64,000 bases of DNA from Cinclus cinclus. Lineage: Eukaryota; Chordata; Aves; Passeriformes; Cinclidae. The stretch is taken from NCBI RefSeq assembly GCF_963662255.1, contig NC_085052.1, forward strand, positions 28,406,654-28,470,653, written 5' to 3'. Position 1 is the stretch's first letter. Every line of letters starts with the position of its first letter. Below are positions 50,483 to 61,164 of the stretch, one piece after another. The position numbers and the translations under genes were made by a program. Under the pieces are notes generated by a model, which was given only the letters and a program-made list of their open reading frames with translations, had not been told where the DNA came from and did not search any database.

Positions 50483-52664
50483 GTAAATTGCCTTTTAGTC
50501 CCTCAAAGTAGCTCAGTAAAAATAAATTAAACATTAGCATATTTCTTACTATTAGATTCTCATCACATTGCTAATCATAGTCATTCCAGTGAATAGGGTT
50601 ATTTGAATAATCTTAGTTGCATTTTTGTATTGAAAGAGACAGGACAAAAGAGATGTTCTGTTAGAACTGGGAAAGCCATTCAATATGTATAATTAAGTAT
50701 TTTGCAATTGCTCAATATAAAAAAAACTAGAATAAAATGATGGGTTCTTCCTTGGAAGTGTTGTCAAAATATGATGGTATTTTAATTAAAGACCAAAATC
50801 TTTCTGTGTGAAGAGAGAGTTGAAGGAAACAGTGTCATAAGAATGGAAGTAAATATGCAAGTTTGCAGTAAATCTTTAACTATAACATAATATAATGTTT
50901 TAAAATAATTCAGCAATCTCATAAATATGCAGCTGCAAGAACTAGTCCAATATTCTCAATTAATTTTTTCTCCCACAAAGACATTCTGTCTGGTCGTTTC
51001 ATATCACTACAGGATAAACCCATTTTCTGGCTTCACAAAAACGAGTTCCTTGCTGTACCTTAGCCTCACTGAGCAGAAAGAATCTGTGCAGAGCATGTAA
51101 TGGACACATCCATCCCCATGTTCAGGTACTAGCAGGCAGCACCTGCACACTCAATCCACAGCAGCACTGAGTTTGTGATGTTCAAATCATTCCAGTCCTG
51201 AATTTGTGCCATCCAAATAATTCCAGTGCCTGTGGATGGCCCAGCACACTTGACTGGGAAAGAGCAAAACCCAGCAACACAAATAAAGCCAGGCAACAAA
51301 AAATATTGGAAGCATAACTTAGGTGTGCATAAATTAATAGTTCAAAGTTTGATGTGGTGGGGGAAAATCCCCTCTGTGAATCACTGCAGAAGGAAGAATG
51401 TTAACAGTGGACTTGGGCTGACTTAAATTAACTCAGTGCCCTTTGTAACAGCTTAGCTATAGTCTGATGTATTTTTAAAAGAAAATGTCCCTTCCTACCT
51501 GAGTGATTCAGCAGAGGCATCAGCAGATGCCAGAAAAAAGGACTTCAGGTGTGAAGTGCCAGGTCCTGCCATTGGCAAGGTCTGACTGGTGTTGGCACAG
51601 GACACTGCCCCGGCAGCAACGCTGCTCACTCAGCTTTGTGAAACTCCATCACTGGTGCAGTTTGTTCTGCCCACTTGCACTGCTCTTCAAAATGTCAAAT
51701 CCTGATAAACAATGAATTATTCTCCACCTACATGGGCAAAACAGGGTAAGAAAGAGGTAATATCACCAGTCACCAGTCAAACTGATTATTTGCCCAACTT
51801 TATTGAGGGACAAGTCAATGTTTGCAACCTTGCACCAAAATTCCCTCTGCTTCCCACAAGGCAGCCTGTTCCAAGACATTCAAAGCCACCTAAGCTGCCT
51901 TAATAAGGAAAGCCATTTCAAACAGGGCCCTACTTCTGTTCTTAGTTTTGCCAAATGCTTCCATGTTGGAATATAGAATATATTCCTAAACCTATGGATG
52001 GCTCCAAGCTAGGATGGGCAGTGAAAACTCTGGGGTATGAGAACAGAATTCAAAATCACAGATGAGGGGAGCACTCTGAAATCAGAGAAACTAAATTCAA
52101 CGTGAAACAAAACAAAACAAACAAACCCCCAAATTACTCACGAGAATATCCCATTTAGGGGATACCCAAATAAACTAAGGACTAGATGGTGAATCTCAAA
52201 ATATGATGCAATAATTATACCATTAAGCAAATGAATCCAACATGATGTTGATAAAGACAATGCTCAGGCTATGAAGCACTAATCAAAAAGCTGGATTCTC
52301 TTTCCCTTGCTCTATCAGGGCTTCAAAAAGCCATTTTGGAGCACTACACTGCCATAAAAATATATACCAACTGGTACAAAGGAACCATCTAGAATAACAA
52401 AATTATTAGGAAGCATGATGCATGGCAAAAAAAAAAAAAAGCATAATAAAAGAAAATTTATATGAGTACTGCCTTCTTCAAATGCTTAGAAGATTATAAG
52501 TATGTTGGCAATCACCAGTCCTCTGTGCTGACTCTGCTAAGGAGAGAAAAAAGTCTCAAAATACTTAAATATGAACTAAGAAAACCTCATCAAACCCAAA
52601 TGGTGAATCTCTCAATCCAGAAAGGTGGTGAGACTTCCTTTGCTGAAGGATTCTAAAAACAGAT

Positions 52665-52815
52665 TTGATATACACCTTTATTAGGAAGAAATTCTTGGCT
52701 GTGACAGTGGCAGGCAGGCCCTGGCACAGGGTGCCCAGAGAAGCTGTGGCTGCCCCTGGATCCCTGGAAGTGTCCAAGGCCAGGTTGGATGGGGCTTGGA
52801 GCAGCCTGGTCTAGG
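52665..52815 (+). mobile_element. CR1 LINE fragment, sense, lacking both ends
   Basis: Contains 'aggaagaaattcttggctgt', 'ccctggcacagggtgcccag', 'agaagctgtggctgcccctg' and 'tggaagtgtccaaggccagg', then stops at 'gcagcctggtctag'. The usual 'tggaaggtgtccctgcccatgg' tail is absent, so it lost its 3' end after insertion. Confidence 0.92.
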
Positions 52816-53744
52816 AATCCAGAATAAACAGAAAAAAACTAGAACACATTTTCTTAACCCCCAGTTCACAGGGTCGTGGCATTGACACAAAATTCTAAGG
52901 AGTAATCTAGAGTTGAGTCTTCGAGTAATAAATTGACTACAATGGAATGTCCTTGTGTAACAAGAAAGTGGCTGGTAGTTGGAAGTAAAAGAAACCTGGA
53001 AACCCATGGGTTTGCTCATTGCCTGGTGCTGTATTCATTTTATTAACAAAGAAAAAAAAAAAAAAAAGCAGATTTAAATTAAGAAGCTCAGAGATTTTTG
53101 CCCCAGTGAGCTCTCTTGGTTCTTAAGACACCCAGGAGAATTTTCCTTTTTACAGCTGTTAAACAACTGTGTATCAGGATTGTGTTAAGCAAGCAGGGAC
53201 CTTTGTATGGTTTTGGCATAAGAGGGAATTAAAGTCCCTGCTTCTGCTCTGAATAACACAAGGCTTAAATATTTAGAACATGGTTTTTTTTCTCAAGCCA
53301 TTTCTACTCTCCACTTTTATCTCTCTCCTTCAGTATTTTTAGAAAACCTAAGTCTCAGAAAGAAAAATCTTCTTTGCCTTCTGTGCCAGTGTAGGTGCAT
53401 GAGCCATAATATCCTACTTTCTAGAGGGAAATGGTTGAGAGAGACAGATGGCCTATTCTGCCAGAATTGCAAACAAAAGCTCAACTCTTCTACCTGAGGA
53501 ATTTTCAGCATCTGAAAGTTAAATCATTTAAGCTGCAAGATTTTGAAAAGGTAATGCGAACTAGGAAATATTTACAATATTAAGCTTCACTTAAAGTGAA
53601 CACATCATTTATGATCCTAGAATCCAAGCATAAGATGGGAGAATGGGGATAAAGCTGAGGAAAATATCTTGTCTGACTCCAAAAATGGGCAGATACAGAT
53701 ATATCAAGGGGGTAGGATGACAGCCTGATGATTTGACCTCTCAG
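52816..53744. other. Unique noncoding spacer between two inverted CR1 copies
   Basis: No gene is recognised. A poly-A run lies at about 53050-53066. Most open frames are short and unremarkable. Confidence 0.55.
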
Positions 53745-54345
53745 TGCATAATCATAGAATAGCAGATGGGTTTGGGTTGGAAGGGACCTTAAAGCCCATC
53801 CAGTGCCACCCCTGCCATGGGCAGGGACACCTTCCACTGTCCCAGGCTGCTCCAAGCTCCAAAGTCCAGCCTGGCCTTGGACACTTCCAGGGATCCAGGG
53901 ACATCCACAGCTTCTCTGGGCACCCTGTGCCAGGGCCTGCCCACCCTCCCAGGGAACAATTTCTTTGCCAGTATCTCATCTAACTCTGGCATTGGGAAGC
54001 AAGTGCCCCTTGTCCTGCCACTCCAGACCCTTCCAAAAATCTCTATCCATCTTTCATGTTGACTCCTCCAGGTACTGGAAAGCACAATTTGCTCACCCCA
54101 AAACCTCTCCTCTCCAAGCTGAACAATCCCAGCTGTCCCAGCCTTTCCTCCCAGCAGAGATGCTCCATCCCTCTGATCATCCTGGAGCCTCCTCTGGGCT
54201 CTGTCCAGCAGCTCCAGGTCCCTCCTGTGCTGGGTCCCAGGGCTGGGGCAGCTCTGCAGGTGGGGTCTCACCTGAGCACAGGGGCACAGGGGCAGAATCC
54301 CCCCCTCCCCTGCTGCCCACACTGAGGGCTCAGCCCAGGGCAGGT
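53745..54345 (-). mobile_element. Longest CR1 LINE fragment, antisense, reaching into the pol C-terminus
   Basis: On the plus strand the 3' end comes first ('aatcatagaatagcagatgg', 'gtttgggttggaagggacct'), followed by 'caccttccactgtcccaggc' and the rest of the 3' region. On the minus strand the distal half still resembles the last part of the CR1 polymerase, with 'RDLELLDRAQRRLQDDQRDG' matching the end of the reverse-transcriptase region in a partly shifted frame. About 600 bp remain, the longest CR1 here, and the low divergence suggests the youngest copy. Frames of 240 and 177 codons across it are not functional genes. Confidence 0.95.
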
Positions 54346-54537
54346 GAGTTCTCTACTCTTTTCAATCTATACCCACAAAATAATTATTTTCAACTCTTTA
54401 ACACTCTTTACACAGCAGCATTAGAGCTGAGTTTCTTACCCCACTCTATCTCCTCTGTATTGGACATTCTCTCCTCAATGCCCGAGCCAAATTCCAGAAT
54501 TTCTTGTTTCAAGCATTTCCTCTAAATCTGTATGGAG

Positions 54538-54682
54538 GGGGTTGTTTTTGGGGTTTTCTTGGTTTTTTGGGGTTTTTTTTGTTTTGGTTTTTTTTTGTTG
54601 TTGTTTGTTTGTTTTTTGTGGGTTTTTTTGTTTTGTTTTGTTTCTGTGGGTTTTTTTTGTTTTGTTTTGTTTTTTTTTTTGA
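54538..54682. repeat. G/T-rich low-complexity tract
   Basis: About 145 bp of T runs broken by G or GG(G), including (TTTTG)n parts. The strand is T/G only over most of its length, with just a few C or A bases. It lies about 190 bp beyond the CR1 at 53745-54345 and is not part of it. Several G runs of three to five are present but widely spaced. Confidence 0.93.
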
Positions 54683-56138
54683 AACCCCAGAGATTCAGAG
54701 GGGGCAGAATGAGAAAAAAGCCTTGGTTATACCACGTAAGCAGGAAACCACCTCCATTCTTGTGATAAATGGGAGTGGATCAGTCCACACTGTTGAAATC
54801 AGGGACCACCATGCAAGGCTTGCACCTCCCTCTATCTCAGCCCCCAGTGCTCAGAGCCATAACCAGCTTTTCTTGCTGCTGGTTGATGTGGTGTCACCAA
54901 TGGGTGTTTCCCTGCTGCAAAAGGAGTGTAAATGCAGCAGAAATCACAAGAGTCAGTGCTTAACTCCACACACACTTTGTGCCAGTGTAAGTGGTCACTT
55001 GGCAGGAATAAAGCAAAGAAAAATGCAGTCCTCTTACAGTCTCCCACGCTCTCTTATTATCCAAAAGGCAAAGAGGGAAATCTAGCAGTGGCTTTACAAT
55101 GACACAGGGTTTGGCAGCCTGTAATTTGCAGTGACTTCTACTTCTCCCAGTAACACATCCTCTTTTCTGTGTGAGGATGCTTCACAATTCCCTTTGTTTC
55201 CTAGCAGGGAATGCAGATTTGATGGCATTGCCCCTGCAGCATCTGCTTCCCAACATGAGCAGATTCCTTCAGAGAGGAGCCATTCACATGAGTTCTTGGC
55301 CTTGCCTTTGCCACTATTCTGTCGTGAAGGTGACAAATATCAAAGAATTTTCTTCATTGCAATTTAAATCCCTTTAACTACCAACAAAAAATGTAATAAG
55401 GTTTCTTGTTTGGTTTTCTGTGTGATATGGCTCCATCTACAGTGAAATGCAGCTGAGGCTCAACATCAATCACAAAGGAGAATGGTACATCTGAGCAGAA
55501 GGCTGCTCTCACCAAAAAGGAACATATTTATCAGCTGTAGCAATACTCTCACATAAAACCAGTAAGCATCTGTGTTTGTTTAACTTCTGACTATTTATTA
55601 AATACATTAAAATACATTAAAGTACAACACAGAAAAAGCTTCTGTTGCATGAGAAGAATTTGCATTTTGCTAACAAATCTAGCTTTTCAGACCCATAGTG
55701 AAACAAAACCAAAAAAAAACCAAATCCCCAATTCCAGCAACAATATGTAAGTGCTGAAATTTCTTCATCATACCTATCCTGGAAAAAGTATCTTTTGATG
55801 AAGGCTTAGCAGAGCTAAAAATTTATTTTCAACCTATTAAGTCATATAGGTGATAGACAGGCAAGGAAGGAAAAATATCACAGCAGGAAAAATTATAGAT
55901 TGTTTAATGTAGCAAAATTACAAACAATGGATTTTCTTTCTTCAAAATCTCATAGTTTTCCTTTCCATTTTAATAAGATAATAGTAAGCATAGGAAATAT
56001 GAATTTAGATAAATGGAGAGTGGAGACCAACAGTTAAAACAAAATTACAAGTTTGCTAAATTATCCTATTATCTTAATGAACTTTCTTTTTAATTCCTAG
56101 TTTTGAATAGCTGGAAAAGAGTTTTCAACAGTGAGTGA

Positions 56139-56205
56139 AATAATTCTAATATTAGAATTATTCTAATATTAGTATTCTAATTGGTATTCTAATAATATAC
56201 AATAG
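56139..56205. repeat. Perfect 24-bp palindrome followed by partial repeats of the arm
   Basis: At 56139-56162 the 12-base arm 'aataattctaat' is followed directly by its exact reverse complement, with no spacer. The word 'attctaat' then recurs three more times up to about 56205, spaced roughly 14-18 bp. The palindrome stops abruptly on both sides (the flanking bases do not pair). Confidence 0.95.
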
Positions 56206-58211
56206 TAAACACTAACATACAACCTGATCCCCTTAAAATGACTAGAAAAGGTTAAATCCAGTAAAAACTGGTTATGCAATAATTACATAGCAAAACGAGC
56301 CGTGAAAATAACTGCTGAGCACACACAGCAATAACACAGGACTATAATATAACTTGATACCTTAACAAACCTAACCAGATTGACTGAGAGCACTAAAGCT
56401 GAACTGGTTTGTCATTTATGGCTCTGGCATAGAGACACAAAACTGAAAGACAGGGATTTTCTTTCCACTCACATCCAACTTGGTCAAAGGGCTGGAGAAT
56501 TTGATTACTCCCAGGGAAAGCAGCTCTTGGAGATGGACTGCTGCATGGCACAATCTCCCTGGTCACATCTCATGCTGGACAATATTACCCCACAACCTTT
56601 TCCTTTCCTGGTACAGCTCAGCAGTTCTGTCTCTCTCCTCCAGACACATCCACAGCCCCTTTGATAAAGGAGTATCATTTCCTGGCCTCCCTGCACTCTA
56701 ATCTCCATCCAAAGGATGTGAGCAGGTAACAATCTCCACTCTGGGCTTGCCTGGCTCACACTGTGAAGATGGAGGAGGTTGAGAGGGACACAGAAAGAGT
56801 TTCTAAAACGCTGTAGTTGGAAAACTATTCAACAAAAAAAACCAGTCAAACCCCCCCTCCCCCTTCTTTTGCCCACTTATGATGGCCTTTCAGAGAAGTT
56901 CCTGTGCACTTCATATGTGGCTTTCCTTTTTAGAACAGGCTTAAAGCCTCTCCATGAAGCAACATAAAATTCCTGCAACTCTCCTTCAGGTTTTTATAAT
57001 CATTGGGGAAAATGCAATTTGATATTTGTAATTACACCTACCAGACATAGCAAGAATAATGGTAGATCCTCTTTCACTTAAGTTAATGGAGCTGGTGATA
57101 CAATCATGTTATTAAGCAAGTCTGGCTTCAGCATTACTGTGCTCAGATAGAAAGGGAATTACACTGTCTCAAAGTCACAACCTGTAAAATTCTGCATAGC
57201 TTGTTTGAAATCTACTGAATGCATTTTACAAGTTTACAGCAGGCCTGGATGACCCTTGATTATCCTTTGATTAAAACAAAAATCTTGAAAAATTAGGGGA
57301 AAAAAATCCTTCCTGGTTTTTAACACTTCACATTAAACAACAGAGGACTCTGATTTTGAGAATTGCTGGAAGTTGGAAGATAAAACAATGAGGCAGGGGT
57401 AAAGCTCTTTGCCTGGGACTTCCAGCTGTGCTACAGACTGTGTTCCATCCCACTTCTGTGGGATACTGGTATCCCTGTGTCCCTGTTACAGCTCTGACAT
57501 GAAATCAGCTCTCCCCTAGGGGGTATTGCTGAGGGTGAAGATCCTGAAGCTTCTAAAATTCACATACATGACACTAACTAAGACATCCATCTGCACAAGG
57601 TGAGGCTTTGCACAGGCAAGCTGGTTCTGGGTCTCAGCATCTTTGAGTTCCAGGCACTCCAGTGGATGCAGGACTACAGCAGCCTGTCCTGGGAGCATAA
57701 ATTAGGATGAAGTGGCTTAGGAAAAGAAATATCAAGCAGCTTCCAGACACCTGCTACCAAAACCCAGGGAATACAACCTTGTCTCAACATGCTCAGGAGC
57801 ACAGATGAATTAAAGGTGTGCCCTCCAGCTGTGTCCCATCACTTACTGCAGATACATCATCTCTCTGAGGAATTGCTGGTGGTTACAGGTAATATTGCTG
57901 CATTCTGTTCACTCCCCTGAAAACATAGGGGAGCAAAAAGGATCTGATGCACTATGCATTTGTGACACTCTCTGCGTGAACATGCATTTTTATTGAAGAG
58001 AAAAACTAAGGGAAAAAAATAAACATATTTTTCTAAGACTATAGAGAAAAAAAAAAAAAGACCTGTAGGAAAAGGAACAGGAGGCAAAAAAAGTTTCTGA
58101 CATTCTTGTAACTTCAGTCTGGGCCAGATAACTTCCTCTGCCTTCAAAATTCAAATTACTTTAGAAAAGGTTAATTGTGATTCTTTCCCAGACTCTCTGG
58201 GGTTTTGCTGT

Positions 58212-58219
58212 TGACGTCA
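58212..58219. promoter_or_regulatory. Full CRE octamer TGACGTCA next to an E-box
   Basis: The consensus cyclic-AMP response element TGACGTCA is followed directly by CAGCTG (58218-58223, overlapping by two bases). A single 8-mer with a CpG is rare but can occur by chance in 64 kb. No promoter or start site is visible nearby. Confidence 0.3.
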
Positions 58220-60887
58220 GCTGCAAGCTCCCAAGTCCTCCTCCACAAGCAATTACAAATTGCAATAATGTCTGCTCACTCTTAGATCAGACAATATCTA
58301 TATTTTCATTTTTTAATTGTACTTTCCAAAAAGATCAGTTTCATTTCTAATTTGAATACTGTACTTCTTAGATCTAGACTACAACACAGTTTCAGAGCTG
58401 CCCCCCCCCACTCAGCTGAAAACTATTAAAAGATGAGAAAAAATGACTCAAGAAAGAAAAATAAAACAACTCCCAATATTTTCATTAAAGCTATTAAATT
58501 TTAAGGCAGAAACAAGGGCTGTTTGCACACTTCTTAATCAGTCTCCCACGTTCACAACAGAATTTTCAGAGAATGTTTGTTGCTGTCACACTTCCATTTG
58601 GAGATTTTCATGCTTTGCTCTGTTCCTAATTCCAGGGGCTGCTGAGGAATTGCCTCGAGCCCCAATCCTCCAGACAGCCTAACACAAAAAGGCCACCAAT
58701 CTAATCTGGTTTAATCCAATCTCTCCCTTACAGGGCACCCCAGACCCAAAGATGCAGGTGAAGATCACTTTTAACCTTCCAACAAAAGATACATAACACC
58801 TATTAGGACATAATTAATGCATTTTTCCATTGTACTTATTGCGTGAATTTAAAAATACTTAACACAGAATATACTTTGCAATTAATTTTCTTCTTTCTCT
58901 GTGCTTTTAAAAATTCTTTGACTGTACTTATTGAAAACATCTCTTTGAAAGCCACTCCTCTGAGAAATATTCATGCTTCCACATGTCTTAAACAGGACTT
59001 TCATTGATCTTGTCATTTAGAAATTCACTTTCTGTATTAAAAAAAAATAAATCAGACTTCTAAAAGAAGAAATTATCTTATGACATGGTCAGAATATCTT
59101 GAATTCCATAAAGAAATAAATAAGGAGTTCTATAAAATATATTTTAATAGGAAGCTTGAAAGAGGCTGAAATATTCATTTGTATTAAATAGAAAACATAA
59201 AACTAGCTAGACCCTAAATTAACATCTTTGGAAGAAAAGCAGCAGTCTGCCTCTCCACTTCTCTCATTCCCCCATCTGACATTCTGAATTCCTGGCAGAT
59301 GTCACCTTTTTGGAGCCTCCAGCCTTCACACACAATGAGTCCTGCACTGGCAGCCCCGGGACAAAATCTTCCCCACGCAGCCACTCCGAGCTCACCTCTA
59401 GGTCCCCTGGAAGCAACTGGAATAGCTCAAAGGTGAAGCCATAGAACTTGGCCCAAGGCAGTGAAATTAGCCATCTGTGTGATGCAGCCCTTGAATCCAG
59501 GCTCCGTGACACCACGGCAGGGCTTTAGGGCTCCCTGTACCTCATCAGCACCAAAGGGAAAAAGTGGAATAAGCTGGCCCTGTAAAATGCTTCAGCTTGA
59601 CACGAGCACCCAGGGTGTGCATGGGAACAACCTCAACTCACGTGCAGTGCTCCGGCCCCTCTCATCCAAGGGATAAGGATTGTGACAAAAAACTGAAGGA
59701 AGAACGATTACGTGGCAGCCTCAAGGCAGGACCATCTGACAGAAACTTCTGACATAATTTCTCCCAAAAGAACAGTTCACTTGGGACACAGTGACCTCTT
59801 GGAAGAAGGATTTCTGTCACCTCAGCTGCTGCCCACAAAGACTTCCTGCCTCAGGGGGCATGTGGAGGATTCCACTGAGCAGAAGCCAGAGAAAGATCAG
59901 GCTCAGCTCACGGGAAATCTCAACAGACAGAAGTTCATGTGATTTGTTAAAGTCCTGGCAGGCAGTTTTCAGACTCTGTATCTTCTTACACTCTGCTGTT
60001 TAATTACAAATACTAGTGAACTTTCAAAAACTTAAAAATCTAACTTCTTGACATACCCTTGGAGTATTCAGAACCCTGTAGTATTTTCTTCTAGTTGTAA
60101 ATTCTTTGTTTCCTGGAAATAAAGATTCAGGCAGCAGTCCCATCCCAGAGTGAATCAGCCCAGGGTCTGGCTTTCAGAATAAAGAAACATTAAATAATAT
60201 CCCTCAGCCTCTATATTACCCACAAAGACCAGGTATAGCCATAACACGCAAGAGTTTTAAGAGATTTTAAGACATTCATCCTTTATGATTACTATTTTTC
60301 TACCTATTGTTCTTACAGTATCTGTACAATCATGTACAAATTGCATGACTTAGGGACTTTAAGCAAGTTACACTCAGGTAAACACATGAATTTGCATACT
60401 TAGTGATGTAGCCCTCACACAAATCAGCCATTTAATTTCTATATGTGTCTGTGTGACTAGAAAATAATAAAATAGTGTCTAGTCACAGCAGCACCAGGAC
60501 AGAAAGTAGTTTCCCAAGCTTCCTCAGCATCCTGTGGCATGCATGGCCTCCATTTCACACTTGTGGAATTCTATTACAGATAAAAAATCTGACACATATA
60601 TAATTGGTATTTATTATTTCATATCTGCTTCATACCACCAAAAGGAACAGATACTATCATCTAATCCCATTTGATTTAAAATGAGATTTTTTTTTAGTCA
60701 TTTCCTTACTCTTAAATACCTTCTGTAGTACTACAGGAAAATTTTCCTTTCTAATTTGTTCTGTGGCTCTTAAAATGCAGGAGAATCCTTTTCCCATATT
60801 GCCACCTCCTCAGTTCAGAGGATTTCCATTACCATGACTGTATGTGACAAGCGTGTTTATGTTGTGTACAATTAATTATATTTCTCA

Positions 60888-61164
60888 TGTAGACACACCT
60901 AAGAGAAGCACACTGGTAGCAGCAGTGAAGCAGGACTGTGATAAGGCCAGGGATGAAGGAATTGTGGCAAGAGGAGAATGGTAGCCAAGGAAATGGCACT
61001 GGTTGGGAGGGAAAAAGGCAATATTAAGTCTACACTGCATCATGTTCTTCTGTACGTAACTAACAGGAATTCCTATCTGCATTTCAAGCCTTCTTCAGCA
61101 ATCAGTAAAGTGTCAATTTTCATTCTTCTCCACACGGACACAAGGAGCCTAATTTTCAGTGACA
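60888..61164 (+). mobile_element. Candidate endogenous retrovirus LTR, sense
   Basis: It begins 'tgtagacacacctaagagaa' and ends 'aattttcagtgaca', sharing both the TGTAGA start and the GTGACA end with the LTR at 33090-33446. Inside are 'gataaggccagggatgaagg', 'ggaaatggcactggttggga' and 'caatcagtaaagtgtcaatt', the last being in the position of a degraded polyadenylation signal (AATAAAG-like). No target duplication is visible. This call rests on layout and recognition and is less secure than the others. Confidence 0.5.

Larger units (their letters stand above)
47926..52664. other. Unique noncoding sequence
   Basis: No gene or transposon is recognised. There is a short (GT)n stretch at about 49616-49634, a degenerate TATC/ATT tract at 50400-50482 and a poly-A run near 52427-52440. 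A pyrimidine-rich segment at about 50080-50160 has no further features. Confidence 0.55.
54346..60887. other. Mostly unique noncoding sequence with a G/T tract, palindrome and CpG-bearing pocket
   Basis: Apart from the tract at 54538-54682, the palindrome at 56139-56205, the CRE at 58212 and the CpG-bearing pocket at 59330-59660, nothing is recognised. The 193-codon plus-strand frame at 54504-55085 is largely a translation of the G/T tract (poly F/G/V) and is rejected as a gene. A C-rich run lies near 58402-58410. Confidence 0.5.

Noticed and set aside
53803..54525. Plus-strand open frame of 240 codons
   Set aside because: It lies almost wholly inside an antisense CR1 3' region, where GC-rich, stop-poor sequence is open on both strands.
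54504..55085. Plus-strand open frame of 193 codons with many F, G, V and L
   Set aside because: Its first third is a direct translation of the G/T-rich tract, which resembles membrane segments only because TTT and GTT/GGG codons are abundant.
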